Positions 9,306 through 18,634 of a stretch of 64,000 nt of DNA are shown here, piece by piece. The stretch covers positions 42,043 to 106,042 of the forward strand of contig JAZKGQ010000023.1 of assembly GCA_040385825.1 (NCBI GenBank). The letters run 5' to 3'. Origin of the DNA: JANNNF01 sp040385825 (GTDB taxonomy: Bacteria; Pseudomonadota; Alphaproteobacteria; Rhodobacterales; Rhodobacteraceae). The position numbers and the translations under genes are program-made. The notes beneath the pieces are model-generated. The model searched no databases, had not been told where the DNA came from, and saw only the letters and a program-made list of their open reading frames with translations. Each line of letters begins with the position of its first letter. Position 1 is the stretch's first letter.

Positions 9306-9388
9306 GGTCTGGGTCAGTACGGCTCGGGGTCAGTCAACGCCGGCCCCGGCAACCAGCGGTCAGCCCTGCGGGCGGGGCCTTGGCACTG

Positions 9389-9422
9389 AAAAAGGGCGCG
9401 GGTCGCAGGGCCCGCGCTTTTT
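9389..9422 (+). terminator. Intrinsic terminator after ctaE
   Basis: The sequence AAAAAGG-GCGCGGG, a 7-nt loop, CCCGCGC-TTTTT forms a strong GC stem with A and T tracts on either side. It lies 84 bases after the ctaE stop and should end most oxidase transcripts before the SURF1 gene; its near symmetry means it could also work in reverse. Confidence 0.8.
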
Positions 9423-9458
9423 GCGTAGCAGATTTTGCATCACGGGAATGGGGACGCC

Positions 9459-10142
9459 ATGGTCCGATCTTACTTGTTTGCGCTGGTTCTGGGGCTGGGG
9501 GGCGGGGTGGTGCTGATCGCCCTTGGCCTGTGGCAACTTCAGCGGCTGGAATGGAAACAAGCCATCATGGCGGATGCCGCGGCGATGATCGCGTCGGCGC
9601 CGGTGGCGCTGTCGGCGGCGCCTGATCCTGTGGCCGACCGCTATCGCGCCGTGCAGGTGTCGGGGCGGTTTCTGGGGCCGGAGGCGCATGTGCTGACCTC
9701 GTTCCGCGAGGCCGGGCCGGGCTATCTGGTGATCGCCGCCTTCCAGACGGCAGACGGGCGGCGGATTCTGGTCGACCGGGGCTTTGTGCCCCAGGATCAG
9801 AAAACCACCCCCCGCCCGCCGACCGCGGCTACGGCCGAGGTCACGGTGCTGGGCAACCTGAACTGGCCCGATGATGTGACCTCGTCCACCCCGCCCTATG
9901 ATGCGACCCGCGCCATCTGGTATGGCCGCGATGTTGCGGGCATTGCCGCCCTGTTGCAGACCGAACCCCTGCTGATCATCGCGCGCAGCGACACCGGGAG
10001 CGGGATCGTGTCGCAACCAGTCACGACAGCCGGGTTTCGCAATGACCATCTGATGTATGCCATGACATGGTTTTCGCTGGCTGCAACCTGGCTGGTGATG
10101 ACACTGTATCTTGGCTGGCGTATCAGAGCGCGGACAGTGTGA
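9459..10142 (+). CDS. SURF1 family oxidase assembly protein
   Basis: 227 residues with a transmembrane helix at each end (about 4-24 and 205-223) and a periplasmic middle, the SURF1 topology. The LGLWQLQRLEWK motif follows the first helix. SURF1 helps supply heme A to subunit I. ATG 9459 puts the helix at the N terminus; the TTG at 9435 adds only a polar stretch. It follows a terminator and is 10 bases from thrC, so it probably leads a second unit SURF1-thrC-M16 peptidase-GNAT. Confidence 0.9.
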   Translation: MVRSYLFALVLGLGGGVVLIALGLWQLQRLEWKQAIMADAAAMIASAPVALSAAPDPVADRYRAVQVSGRFLGPEAHVLTSFREAGPGYLVIAAFQTADGRRILVDRGFVPQDQKTTPRPPTAATAEVTVLGNLNWPDDVTSSTPPYDATRAIWYGRDVAGIAALLQTEPLLIIARSDTGSGIVSQPVTTAGFRNDHLMYAMTWFSLAATWLVMTLYLGWRIRARTV

Positions 10143-10152
10143 GGCCGATCCG

Positions 10153-11538
10153 ATGAAATACATCTCTACCCGTGGCACCGCCCCCGTTCTGGGCTTTGGC
10201 GAGGCGATGATGACGGGCCTTGCCCGCGACGGTGGCCTGTATGTGCCCGATGCCGTGCCGGTGATGCCACAGGCCGAGATCGCGGCGCTGGCGGGCCTGC
10301 CCTATGAGGAGGTGGCCTTTCGCGTGATGCGCCCCTATCTGGGCGGGTTTTTCGGCGATGACGAGTTTCGCGGGCTGATCGACGCGGCCTATGCCAATTT
10401 CGGCCACGCCGCCCGCGCGCCGATGGTGCAACTGGCGTCCAACCATTTCCTGCTGGAACTGTTCCACGGCCCGACCTTGGCGTTCAAGGACTTTGCCATG
10501 CAGTTGATCGGCCAGATGATGCAGGCCGCCCTTGCCAAGACGGGGCAGCGGATCACCATTGTCGGCGCCACCTCGGGCGATACCGGGTCTGCGGCGATGG
10601 AGGCGTTCCGGGGGCTGTCAGCCGTCGATCTGTTCATCCTGTTCCCGCAGGGCCGGGTGTCGGATGTGCAGCGCCGCCAGATGACGACTCCGGTTGAGCC
10701 AAACGTGCATGCGCTGGCGATCGCGGGCGATTTCGACGATGCCCAGGCCCGCGTGAAGGACATGTTCAACGATTTCGCCTTCCGCGATGGTGTGCGGCTG
10801 GCGGGGGTGAACAGCATCAACTGGGCGCGGGTTCTGGCGCAGGTGGTGTATTATTTCTACGCGGCGGTGGCATTGGGTGCACCTGCGCGGGCGGTCAGCT
10901 TTACCGTGCCGACCGGGAATTTTGGCGATATATTTGCAGGCTACATCGCGCGCCGCATGGGTCTGCCGATTGAAAAGCTGGTGATCGCGACCAACCAGAA
11001 CGACATTCTGGACCGGGCGCTGCGGTCGGGCGATTACGCGACCAATGGGGTCAAACCCTCGATCAGCCCGTCGATGGACATTCAGGTCAGCTCCAATTTT
11101 GAACGCGCGCTGTTTGATGCCTACGGGCGCGACGGGGCGGCGATTTCGGCGCTGATGGCGGACCTGAAGGCCGGGGGCTTTCGCATTTCCCAAGGCGCGC
11201 TGGAAACCCTGCGCGCGACCTTCGCCTCGGGCCGCTGTTCCGAAGAGGAAACCACCCAGACCATCCGCGCCGCCTTTGCGCAGACCGGAGAAATCCTGTG
11301 CCCGCATTCGGCTGTTGGTGTAAACGTGGCGATGGATCACCTGACCACCACCCCGATGATCACCCTTGCCACCGCCCATCCCGCCAAATTCCCTGATGCG
11401 GTGCAGGCGGCCATCGGCATCCGCCCCGATCTGCCCACCCGCATGGGCGATCTGTTTGCCAAACCCGAACGCATGACGCCGGTGCCGAACGATCTGGCCG
11501 CGTTGCAAGCTCTTGTCCGTGAAAGGATCGCCCGTTGA
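10153..11538 (+). CDS. thrC: Threonine synthase
   Basis: 461 residues, PLP-dependent fold type II. The N terminus MKYISTRGTAPVLGF and the PLP lysine segment HGPTLAFKDFAMQ are diagnostic; GATSGDTGSAA binds the phosphate. It converts O-phosphohomoserine to threonine. ATG 10153 is chosen over in-frame starts inside the SURF1 gene. The stop overlaps the next start (TTGA). Confidence 0.95.
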   Translation: MKYISTRGTAPVLGFGEAMMTGLARDGGLYVPDAVPVMPQAEIAALAGLPYEEVAFRVMRPYLGGFFGDDEFRGLIDAAYANFGHAARAPMVQLASNHFLLELFHGPTLAFKDFAMQLIGQMMQAALAKTGQRITIVGATSGDTGSAAMEAFRGLSAVDLFILFPQGRVSDVQRRQMTTPVEPNVHALAIAGDFDDAQARVKDMFNDFAFRDGVRLAGVNSINWARVLAQVVYYFYAAVALGAPARAVSFTVPTGNFGDIFAGYIARRMGLPIEKLVIATNQNDILDRALRSGDYATNGVKPSISPSMDIQVSSNFERALFDAYGRDGAAISALMADLKAGGFRISQGALETLRATFASGRCSEEETTQTIRAAFAQTGEILCPHSAVGVNVAMDHLTTTPMITLATAHPAKFPDAVQAAIGIRPDLPTRMGDLFAKPERMTPVPNDLAALQALVRERIAR

Positions 11539-12794
11539 CCCTGCGCCTTGCGACTTTGCCCAATGGCTTTCGGATCGTGACCGAAACCATGCCCGGCTTC
11601 AAATCGGCCTCCATCGGCGTCTGGGTCGGCGCGGGCGGGCGGCATGAGCGGGTCGAACAGAACGGCATCGCGCATTTTCTGGAACACATGGCCTTCAAGG
11701 GCACCAAAAAACGCAGCGCGCTGCAAATCGCCGAAGCGGTCGAGGATGTGGGCGGCTACATCAACGCCTATACCAGCCGCGAGATGACGGCCTATTACGC
11801 GCGGGTGTTGTCCGCGGATGTGGAACTGGCGCTGGACGTGATTTCCGACATCGTGCTGAACCCGGTGTTCGACAAGAAGGAAATCGAAACCGAACGCCAT
11901 GTGATCTTGCAGGAAATCGGGCAGGCGCTGGATACCCCCGACGACATCATCTTTGACTGGCTGCAAGAGGTGTCCTATCCGGATCAGCCCTTTGGCCGCA
12001 CCATCCTGGGGCCGGAAGAACGCGTCAGCAGCTTTACCCGCAAGGATCTGCTGAAGTTCGTCGGCGAGCATTACGGTCCCGATCAGATGATCCTGTCGGC
12101 GGCAGGTGGCATCGACCACGACGCCATCGTGGCGCAGGCGACCGACATCTTTGGCGGGCTGAAACCGGTCGGCAATTCCCTGCTGGCCCCGGCCAGTTTC
12201 GCGGGGGGCGAGCGGCGCGAGGACAAGGCGCTGGAGCAGGTGCATTTCGCCCTGTCCTTCGAGGCCCCCGGCTATCGCGCCCCCGATGTCTATACCGCCC
12301 AGGTCTATGCGACCGCCATGGGGGGCGGCATGTCCAGCCGCCTGTTCCAGAAAATCCGCGAAGAACGGGGTCTGTGCTATTCGATCTTCGCCCAGTCGGG
12401 GGCCTATGAGGATACGGGGCAGGTCACGGTCTATGCCGGCACGTCGGCCGAGGAGATCGGCGATCTGACGGCGCTGACGGTGCAGGAACTGAAACGCGCC
12501 GCCGATGACATGTCCGAGGCCGAGGTGGCGCGGGCGCGGGCGCAGTTGAAGGCAGGCTTGCTGATGGGGCTGGAAAGCCCGTCGTCGCGCGCCGAACGCA
12601 ATGCGCGGCTGCTGGTCATCTACAACCGGGTGCCCGATGTCGACGAGGCCGTGGCCCGGATCGATGCCGTGACCACGCCCGATGTGCGCAGCTATGCGGG
12701 CCAGATGGTCGGCGCACGATCGGCCATGGCGCTGTATGGTCCCATCGGCAACGCACCGGGGATCGAGGAGATCCGCAAAGGCCTTGCGGCCTGA
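11535..12794 (+). CDS. M16 zinc metallopeptidase (processing-peptidase-like)
   Basis: 419 residues. The inverted zinc motif HFLEH is at residues 47-51 with the distal Glu in the ETERHVILQE block, as in mitochondrial processing peptidase beta and bacterial PqqL/pitrilysin relatives; two M16 domains are visible. It starts at a TTG that overlaps the thrC stop. Placement after thrC is common in Rhodobacterales. The substrate is unknown, probably short peptides or cleaved targeting signals. Confidence 0.9.
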   Translation: MTLRLATLPNGFRIVTETMPGFKSASIGVWVGAGGRHERVEQNGIAHFLEHMAFKGTKKRSALQIAEAVEDVGGYINAYTSREMTAYYARVLSADVELALDVISDIVLNPVFDKKEIETERHVILQEIGQALDTPDDIIFDWLQEVSYPDQPFGRTILGPEERVSSFTRKDLLKFVGEHYGPDQMILSAAGGIDHDAIVAQATDIFGGLKPVGNSLLAPASFAGGERREDKALEQVHFALSFEAPGYRAPDVYTAQVYATAMGGGMSSRLFQKIREERGLCYSIFAQSGAYEDTGQVTVYAGTSAEEIGDLTALTVQELKRAADDMSEAEVARARAQLKAGLLMGLESPSSRAERNARLLVIYNRVPDVDEAVARIDAVTTPDVRSYAGQMVGARSAMALYGPIGNAPGIEEIRKGLAA

Positions 12795-13378
12795 TGCTGG
12801 GCTGGCGCCGCAAGGTCCGGGTTGAAACCGAACGCATGACCTTGCGGCTGCCGACCCATTCCGACTGGGCGCAATGGGCCGCGCTGCGCAATGCCAGCGC
12901 CGCCTTTCTGACCCCGTGGGAACCCGTCTGGGCCAATGATCATCTGACGCGGCGCGCCTTTACCAACCGGGTCTACTGGGCCGCCCGCGCCGAGGCCCAG
13001 GGTACGGCGCTGCCCTTGCTGCTGATCCGGCGGCAGGATCAGGCGCTGCTTGGCGCGCTGACGCTGGACAACATCCGGCGCGGGCCGTCGCAGGCGGGCA
13101 CGCTTGGCTACTGGATGGGCGCGCCCTTTGCGCGGATGGGCTTCATGCGCGAGGCCATTCTGGCCGTCACGCACCACGCCTTTGCCAACATGGATGTCAG
13201 CCGGCTGGAGGCTGCCTGCCTGCCCGAAAACGCGGCCTCGCGCGGCGTGCTGGAAAAATGCGGCTTCAAGTATGAAGGCGTCGCGCAAAGCTATCTGCAG
13301 ATCAACGGGCGCTGGCGCAACCATGTGCTTTACGCCAATTTGCGGTTCGACCGGCGCGGGCGGACGGATGTGGGCTGA
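12794..13378 (+). CDS. GNAT acetyltransferase, RimJ/RimL type
   Basis: 194 residues. The N-terminal TERMTLRLPTHSDWAQW pattern, the acetyl-CoA loop region (GTLGYWMGAPFARMGFM) and the late VLEKCGFKYEG block match the RimJ group, which acetylates the N terminus of ribosomal proteins such as S5. The start overlaps the preceding stop by one base (TGATG), so it is coupled to the M16 gene. The substrate is inferred only from family. Confidence 0.85.
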   Translation: MLGWRRKVRVETERMTLRLPTHSDWAQWAALRNASAAFLTPWEPVWANDHLTRRAFTNRVYWAARAEAQGTALPLLLIRRQDQALLGALTLDNIRRGPSQAGTLGYWMGAPFARMGFMREAILAVTHHAFANMDVSRLEAACLPENAASRGVLEKCGFKYEGVAQSYLQINGRWRNHVLYANLRFDRRGRTDVG

Positions 13379-13399
13379 CGCGCGCCCAAGGAGGCCCCC

Positions 13400-14809
13400 A
13401 TGCTGAACGCCTGCACTCCCGATTTCGTGGCCCGGCTGTCTGCCGCCCTGCCCGAAGGCGCGCTGCAAGCGCCCGCGGCGCGCCATCTGGACGAACCGCG
13501 GGGCCGCTGGCAGGGGCAGGCCGGGGCGGTCGCCTTGCCGCGGTCGGTGGGCGAGGTTGCGGCCATCGTGCGCGCCTGTGCCGCGGAGCGCGTGGGGATC
13601 GTGCCCTGGGGCGGTGGCACCGGGCTGGTGGGCGGGCAGGTGATGCCGGGTGGTCCCGCGCCCCTGTTGCTGTCGCTGGAATGGATGGCAGCTTTGCGCG
13701 GGGTCTACCCGGATGAAAATACGATGGTGGTCGAGGCCGGGATGATCCTGGCCGATGTGCAGGCCCATGCGGTGGCGGCGGGGCGGCTGTTCCCCTTGTC
13801 ACTGGCGTCGGAAGGGTCGTGCCGGATCGGTGGCAACCTTGCCACCAATGCGGGGGGGCTGAACGTGCTGCGCTATGGCAACGCGCGCGATCTGTGTCTG
13901 GGGCTGGAGGTGGTGCTGCCCGATGGCACGGTCTGGCACGGGCTGAAACGGCTGCGCAAGAACAACATGGGCTACGATCTGCGCCACCTGATGATCGGGG
14001 CCGAAGGCACGCTTGGCGTGATCACGGCGGCCAGTTTGCGGCTGTTCCCGGTGCCCGGTGCCTCGGTGGTGGCGATGCTGGTGGTGCCGGGGCCAGAGGC
14101 GGCCTTGCGGTTGCTGGGGATGATGAATGGCCGGGTGCCGGGCATGATCTCGGCGTTTGAACTGATCGGGCGGATGGGGTTCGACTTTCTGACCGAAAAG
14201 CTGCCCGAGCTGCGCCAGCCCTTTGCCACGGCCCCCGACTGGGCGGTGCTGGTGGACCTGGGGCTGGCGTCCGGCATGGACGCCGAGGGCACGATGGCGG
14301 GCTTGTATGACGAGGCATCCGAGGCCGGATTGGTGCTGGACGGGGTGATTGCCACCTCTGCCGCGCAGGCGGCGGGGCTGTGGCGTCTGCGTGAGGCGAT
14401 ACCGCAGGCCAACCGGATGATCGGTGCTGTGTCGAGCCATGACATATCCTTGCCCTTGGGCGCGGTGCCGGGGTTCATCGTGCAGGCGGGGCAGGAACTC
14501 GCCCGGCTTGGCGAGTGGCGCATCAACTGCTTTGGCCATCTGGGCGACGGCAACCTGCATTACAACGTCTTTCCCATGCCGGGCCGCACACGCGCCGACT
14601 ATGGCGCACAGCGCGACCGGGTGACAGAAGTGGTGCACGATCTGGTGCATGCCATGGGCGGGTCGGTGTCTGCCGAACATGGCATCGGGCGGCTGAAGGT
14701 GGGCGATCTGGAACGCTACGGCGACCCGGCGGGGCTTGCCGCGATGCGGGCGATCAAGGCGGCGCTGGACCCGGTGGGGATCCTGAATCCGGGGGCGGTG
14801 TTGCGGTAG
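13400..14809 (+). CDS. FAD-linked oxidase (D-2-hydroxyacid dehydrogenase family)
   Basis: 469 residues. The FAD-binding loop PWGGGTGLVGGQ and the NLATNAGGLNVLRYGN block form the PCMH domain; the C-terminal domain carries HLGDGNLHYN and AEHGIGRLK. This is the architecture of D-lactate, glycolate (GlcD) and D-2-hydroxyglutarate dehydrogenases. No GlcE/GlcF partners are adjacent, which favours a stand-alone D-2-hydroxyacid dehydrogenase. A GGAGG lies 7 bases before the ATG. The exact substrate is undetermined. Confidence 0.85.
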   Translation: MLNACTPDFVARLSAALPEGALQAPAARHLDEPRGRWQGQAGAVALPRSVGEVAAIVRACAAERVGIVPWGGGTGLVGGQVMPGGPAPLLLSLEWMAALRGVYPDENTMVVEAGMILADVQAHAVAAGRLFPLSLASEGSCRIGGNLATNAGGLNVLRYGNARDLCLGLEVVLPDGTVWHGLKRLRKNNMGYDLRHLMIGAEGTLGVITAASLRLFPVPGASVVAMLVVPGPEAALRLLGMMNGRVPGMISAFELIGRMGFDFLTEKLPELRQPFATAPDWAVLVDLGLASGMDAEGTMAGLYDEASEAGLVLDGVIATSAAQAAGLWRLREAIPQANRMIGAVSSHDISLPLGAVPGFIVQAGQELARLGEWRINCFGHLGDGNLHYNVFPMPGRTRADYGAQRDRVTEVVHDLVHAMGGSVSAEHGIGRLKVGDLERYGDPAGLAAMRAIKAALDPVGILNPGAVLR

Positions 14810-14885
14810 GTGGGCGGTCTTCGCCCCGACGAAGGCCGGGGCCTCGCGGGTATTCTTGCACAGAAAATGGCGGAGCGGGTCTGAA

Positions 14886-14920
14886 CAACAAAACCGCCCC
14901 GCCGGTTTCCCGACGGGGCG
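14886..14920 (-). terminator. Intrinsic terminator for mtnP-apt
   Basis: Read on the minus strand: CGCCCCGTCGG, loop GAAA, CCGGCGGGGCG, then GTTTTGTTGTT. A GC-rich stem with one wobble pair and a U-rich tail, about 120 bases after the apt stop. Confidence 0.7.
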
Positions 14921-14962
14921 TGGGGGGTGAGTGTGGTCGTCACGTGTTGCAAGCAGCGTGAC

Positions 14963-14983
14963 GTTCGGTTGGGTGAACCGAAC
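14963..14983 (-). other. Hairpins in the apt 3' region
   Basis: GTTCGGTT-GGGTG-AACCGAAC is a perfect 8-bp stem, preceded at 14940-14963 by a GTCACG...CGTGAC pair. They lie between the apt stop and its terminator, so they would form in the 3' untranslated RNA. Function unknown. Confidence 0.45.
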
Positions 14984-15043
14984 ACCTGCATGATTAACCC
15001 TGATTCCTTAGCGAAAGGTTTACGCGCGCGCGCCTTGCGGCAA

Positions 15044-15574
15044 TTATAGCCCCTCGAAGGCACAAAGGGCGTGAACCTCCATCCCCATGGCCTCCAGCTT
15101 TCGTCGCCCGCCCAGATCGGGCAGATCGACCACAAAGGCGCAGCCGATGACCTGCGCGCCAAGCCGTTCGATCAGCTTGATCCCGGCCTCGGCGGTGCCG
15201 CCGGTGGCCAGCAGATCATCCACCAGCAGCACCTTTTCGCCGGGCTGCATGGCGTCGTCATGCACCTCGACCACGGCCTCGCCATATTCCAGTGTATAGG
15301 CCTGGCTGATGGTCTGCCCCGGCAGCTTGCCCTTCTTGCGGATCGGCACGAAGCCGGTGGACAACTGATGCGCCACCGCCCCGCCAAGGATGAAGCCCCG
15401 CGCCTCCAGCCCCACCACCTTGTCGATCGCCAAGCCGGCATAGGGGGCCAGCAACTGATCCACACACATGCGAAACCCGCGCGGGTCGGCGAACAGCGTG
15501 GTCACATCGCGGAACAGGATGCCTTCATGCGGGAAATCGACGATGGTGCGGATGTAGTCCTTGACGGTTTTCAT
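15044..15574 (-). CDS. apt: Adenine phosphoribosyltransferase
   Basis: 176 residues, normal for Apt. The PRPP-binding motif is clear in VLLVDDLLATGGTAEAG, and DFPHEGILFRDVTTL near the N terminus is typical. It converts adenine and PRPP to AMP. It starts 4 bases after the mtnP stop, so adenine released from methylthioadenosine by MtnP can be recycled by the product of the same transcript. Confidence 0.95.
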   Translation of the reverse strand: MKTVKDYIRTIVDFPHEGILFRDVTTLFADPRGFRMCVDQLLAPYAGLAIDKVVGLEARGFILGGAVAHQLSTGFVPIRKKGKLPGQTISQAYTLEYGEAVVEVHDDAMQPGEKVLLVDDLLATGGTAEAGIKLIERLGAQVIGCAFVVDLPDLGGRRKLEAMGMEVHALCAFEGL

Positions 15575-15578
15575 GAGG

Positions 15579-16442
15579 TCAGCCTTTCAGCACGCGGCCA
15601 GCCACCGCATCAAGTTTTCCCAGCAGATCGGGGTCGCGCAGCGCGGGCGCGGTCATCAGCGCGTGGTCAAGGCTGCGGTCGCAACCATGCGGGCAAGGCG
15701 CGCGATCCTGCCCCAGCAGGCCGGGCAGCGCGGCGATCAGGCTGCGCGCGGCCCCGGCATTGGCGGTCAGCGTGGCAATCACCATGCTGACATCGACCGC
15801 GCCATGCCCTTCGTGCCAGCAGTCGTAATCGGTGACCATGGCGATGCTGGCATAGCAAAGTTCGGCCTCGCGGGCCAGTTTGGCCTCGGGCAATCCGGTC
15901 ATGCCGATCACATCGGCGCCCCAACTGCGGTAGAGGCGGCTTTCGGCAAGGGTGGAAAACTGCGGGCCTTCCATGGCGATATAAGTGGCCCCCCGATGGA
16001 CCTTGACCGGGGCCGCCTGCGCGCAAGCCTCGCCCAGACGGGGGCAGGTGGGGTGGGCAAAGCCGACATGGGCCACGCAACCGGGGCCGAAAAAGCTGGC
16101 CTCGCGGGCATAGGTGCGGTCGATATACTGGTCCACGATCACGAAATCGCCGGGCGCGTAATCCGCGCGCAGCGACCCTACCGCCGACACCGCCACCACA
16201 TCGGTACAGCCCAACCGCTTCAGCGCGTCGATGTTGGCGCGGTAGGGCACGGAAGATGGCGTATGCACATGGCCGCGCCCGTGGCGGGGCAGGAAGGCCA
16301 TCGGTGTGCCACCGAGACGCCCGACCAGAATATCATCCGACGGGCGGCCCCATGGCGTCTTGACGGACACCCAGCTTGCGCCTTCCAGCCCGTCGATCTG
16401 ATAGACCCCGGACCCGCCGATCACGCCGATCATGGTTTTCAT
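15579..16442 (-). CDS. mtnP: S-methyl-5'-thioadenosine phosphorylase
   Basis: 287 residues of the PNP/MTAP family. Visible motifs: IGVIGGSGVYQIDGLE (phosphate site), RHGRGH, MEGPQFST, and IGMTGLPEAKLARE followed by TDYDCW, which is the MTAP-type specificity segment. It splits methylthioadenosine, a by-product of polyamine and homoserine-lactone synthesis, into adenine and methylthioribose-1-phosphate. ATG 16442 starts at the conserved strand; the frame is open further upstream but without family sequence. Operon with apt. Confidence 0.93.
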   Translation of the reverse strand: MKTMIGVIGGSGVYQIDGLEGASWVSVKTPWGRPSDDILVGRLGGTPMAFLPRHGRGHVHTPSSVPYRANIDALKRLGCTDVVAVSAVGSLRADYAPGDFVIVDQYIDRTYAREASFFGPGCVAHVGFAHPTCPRLGEACAQAAPVKVHRGATYIAMEGPQFSTLAESRLYRSWGADVIGMTGLPEAKLAREAELCYASIAMVTDYDCWHEGHGAVDVSMVIATLTANAGAARSLIAALPGLLGQDRAPCPHGCDRSLDHALMTAPALRDPDLLGKLDAVAGRVLKG

Positions 16443-16521
16443 GGCTGCCCTTTCGCTTGTTCGAGGGCAGCTTAGGCGGGGTTGCGGCGGGGGGAAAGGG
16501 GGAAGGGGCAAGGGTGGGGCC

Positions 16522-16543
16522 GACGGGGTGAACCCCGCCCTAC
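16522..16543 (-). repeat. GTAG REP, GGCGGGGT class, copy a
   Basis: On the minus strand: GTAG followed by GGCGGGGT-TC-ACCCCGTC, a hairpin with one mismatch or wobble. The TAG is the stop codon of the flavin reductase gene. It matches the pair at 47327 and 47404. Confidence 0.7.
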
Positions 16544-17151
16544 TCGTCGGGGCGCAGGTGTTCCAGCACCTCGCGCACCACCGCATAGTCGCGATAGCCC
16601 ATGCGCGCCACGGGGCGATAGCGGGTGGCGTCAAAGCGGCCATCCACCACGCATTCATCCGCCAGATGGATGCCCGTCACCTCGCCCAGGATCAGAAAGT
16701 TGTCGCGGCCCAGCAACGGCAACACCTGCGTCACCCGGCATTCCAGCGTGGCGGGCGCGGCGGCCACGCGCGGGGCGTCGATGGTGCTGCATTCGGCCTT
16801 GGCCACACCGGCATGCAGGAATTCATCGGTGCCGGGCGGCAGCGCGGCAGAGGTGTCGCTCATCGCCGCCAGCATCGCTTCGGCCACGATGTTCACCGCG
16901 AAGACCCCGGTTTCACGCAGGTTGAACAGGCTGTCCTTCGCCCCGGTCGAGGCGAACATCACCTGCGGCGGGCTGTAGGCCACCGCGTTGAAAAACGAAT
17001 AGGGGGCCAGATTGTCGCCCCGGCTGCTGCGGGTCGACACCCAGGCAATCGGGCGCGGAGAGATGATGGCGGTCAGCGGGTTATGTGGCAGGCCGTGACC
17101 GTCTTGGGGCCGGTAGAACATCAGCGCCTCATTCGTATTTGTCTGTGACAT
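16540..17151 (-). CDS. Flavin reductase-like (DIM6/NTAB) protein
   Basis: 203 residues with the split-barrel FMN-binding fold: NPLTAIISPRPIAWVST, then NLAPYSFFNAVAYSPPQVMF, are the conserved strands. Members reduce or bind FMN, sometimes as partners of monooxygenases; no monooxygenase is adjacent. Its stop codon lies in a REP sequence at 16540-16543, so its natural C terminus may have been set by that repeat. It diverges from the GNAT at 17197. Confidence 0.85.
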   Translation of the reverse strand: MSQTNTNEALMFYRPQDGHGLPHNPLTAIISPRPIAWVSTRSSRGDNLAPYSFFNAVAYSPPQVMFASTGAKDSLFNLRETGVFAVNIVAEAMLAAMSDTSAALPPGTDEFLHAGVAKAECSTIDAPRVAAAPATLECRVTQVLPLLGRDNFLILGEVTGIHLADECVVDGRFDATRYRPVARMGYRDYAVVREVLEHLRPDE

Positions 17152-17196
17152 ACGCGCGTGTTACGGGCGTTTCCAGAAGATTCGGGGTGTGGCGCG

Positions 17197-17682
17197 ATGT
17201 ACCGGCTGGAAGAAGAAACCGAGGACGACTGGTGGGAGGTGGAGGCGCTGTACGATCTGTGCTTTGCGCCGGGTCGCACGGCGCTGTCTTCGTACCGGCT
17301 GCGGGACGGGGTGCCGACAGTGGCAGCCCTGTGCCTGACCCTGCGGGACGATGATGGCACGCTGGCCGCCGTGATCCGCTATTGGCCGATCGAGGCGGGG
17401 GGGCAGGACGCGCTGCTGCTTGGGCCGGTGGCGGTGCACCCGACCCGGCAGGGCGAGGGACTGGGCGGGTTGCTGATCAACGAAAGTCTGGCCGAGGCGC
17501 GCCGTCTGGGCTGGGAACGGGTGCTGCTGGTGGGCGATGCGCCCTATTACGCGCGGTTCGGCTTTCAGCGGCTGGCGGGGGTGACGATGCCGCCGCCCAC
17601 CAACCCGGACCGGGTTCTGGGGCTGGCGCTGAAACTGGGGGCCTGGGACGGGGTGACAGGCCCGGTGACGAAAGCCACCTGA
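17197..17682 (+). CDS. GNAT family N-acetyltransferase
   Basis: 161 residues. The acetyl-CoA motif is LLLGPVAVHPTRQGEGLGG, followed by a DAPYYARFGFQRL segment seen in the YhbS group. The substrate is unknown. ATG 17197 gives MYRLEEETEDDW; the GTG at 17158 would add 13 residues and shorten the gap to the divergent flavin reductase gene to 6 bases, which is less likely. Confidence 0.82.
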   Translation: MYRLEEETEDDWWEVEALYDLCFAPGRTALSSYRLRDGVPTVAALCLTLRDDDGTLAAVIRYWPIEAGGQDALLLGPVAVHPTRQGEGLGGLLINESLAEARRLGWERVLLVGDAPYYARFGFQRLAGVTMPPPTNPDRVLGLALKLGAWDGVTGPVTKAT

Positions 17683-17721
17683 CCTATTGCAGTCGGGGCC
17701 GGGCCTGCCCACATTCAGGCC

Positions 17722-18483
17722 ATGGACCATTTGCATTCTGCCGCCCTGACCGATGATCTTGCCCCGCTGGTGCGGCGCTATCGCCGTGCCAACGGGCCGA
17801 TGATGGCGCTGGTGAACCGGCTTGGCGGGTCGCTGGAGGGCAAGCTGGGAATGATCCCTGCCGCGCTGCGCGACCGGATCGAGGCGGTGGTGGCACAGGC
17901 GTTGTCGGCGGCCTACGGTCTGGCGGCGCGCGGCGCACAGATCGGGCCTTTGGGGGGACCGCGCGGGCCGCTGATCGCGGCGATGGCCTCGGGGGCCGCA
18001 GGCGGGGCCGGGGGGATTGCAACCTCTCTGGCGGAACTGCCGGTGACCATCACTGTCATTCTGCACGCCATTCAGCGCGAGGCTGTGGCGGCGGGGTTTG
18101 ACCCCGACGATCCGGCGATCCGGGCGGAATGTCTGCAGGTGTTCGGCGCGGGCAGCCCACTGGACGGTGACGAGGGCGGCAACACATCGTTCCTGTCGGC
18201 CCGGCTGACCCTGACCGGGCCGACGGTGCAGGCCATCATCGCCAGAGTGGCGCCAAAGCTGGCGGCGGCCATGGGGCAAAAGCTGGTGGCGCAGGCGGTG
18301 CCGGTGTTGGGGGCGGTGACCGGGGCGGGGCTGAACGCGGCCTACCTGCGCTATTTCACCGAAATGGCGGCGATCCGCTTTGGCCTGCTGCGTCTGGCAG
18401 AGGTGCATGGGGCAGAGCCGGTGATGCGGGCCTTTGCCGCCGCCGTGCAACCCGCCCGCGTGCGCACCGCCCGCAGCAGCTGA
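17722..18483 (+). CDS. EcsC family protein
   Basis: 253 residues. The long Ala/Gly-rich middle segment (AAMASGAAGGAGGIATSLAE, then LPVTITVILHAIQ) and the following GFDPDD...CLQVFG block are typical of the EcsC domain. The family takes its name from the Bacillus Ecs locus; molecular function is unclear. The hydrophobic stretches suggest membrane association. 39 bases follow the preceding GNAT gene, so they may be co-transcribed. Confidence 0.8.
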   Translation: MDHLHSAALTDDLAPLVRRYRRANGPMMALVNRLGGSLEGKLGMIPAALRDRIEAVVAQALSAAYGLAARGAQIGPLGGPRGPLIAAMASGAAGGAGGIATSLAELPVTITVILHAIQREAVAAGFDPDDPAIRAECLQVFGAGSPLDGDEGGNTSFLSARLTLTGPTVQAIIARVAPKLAAAMGQKLVAQAVPVLGAVTGAGLNAAYLRYFTEMAAIRFGLLRLAEVHGAEPVMRAFAAAVQPARVRTARSS

Positions 18484-18634
18484 ACCATCGCCGCATCGTC
18501 GGTGTCCGATAACCTATAGTCAGTGATCTTGCGCCGCCGCTTGGAACTGGCCGCGCCTGACCGATCCGCCGCGCTTGACACATGCGCCGTTTGGGCAAAT
18601 CCTTGTTGCGTTGCTTGGCGCGAGGGAGGATTTC

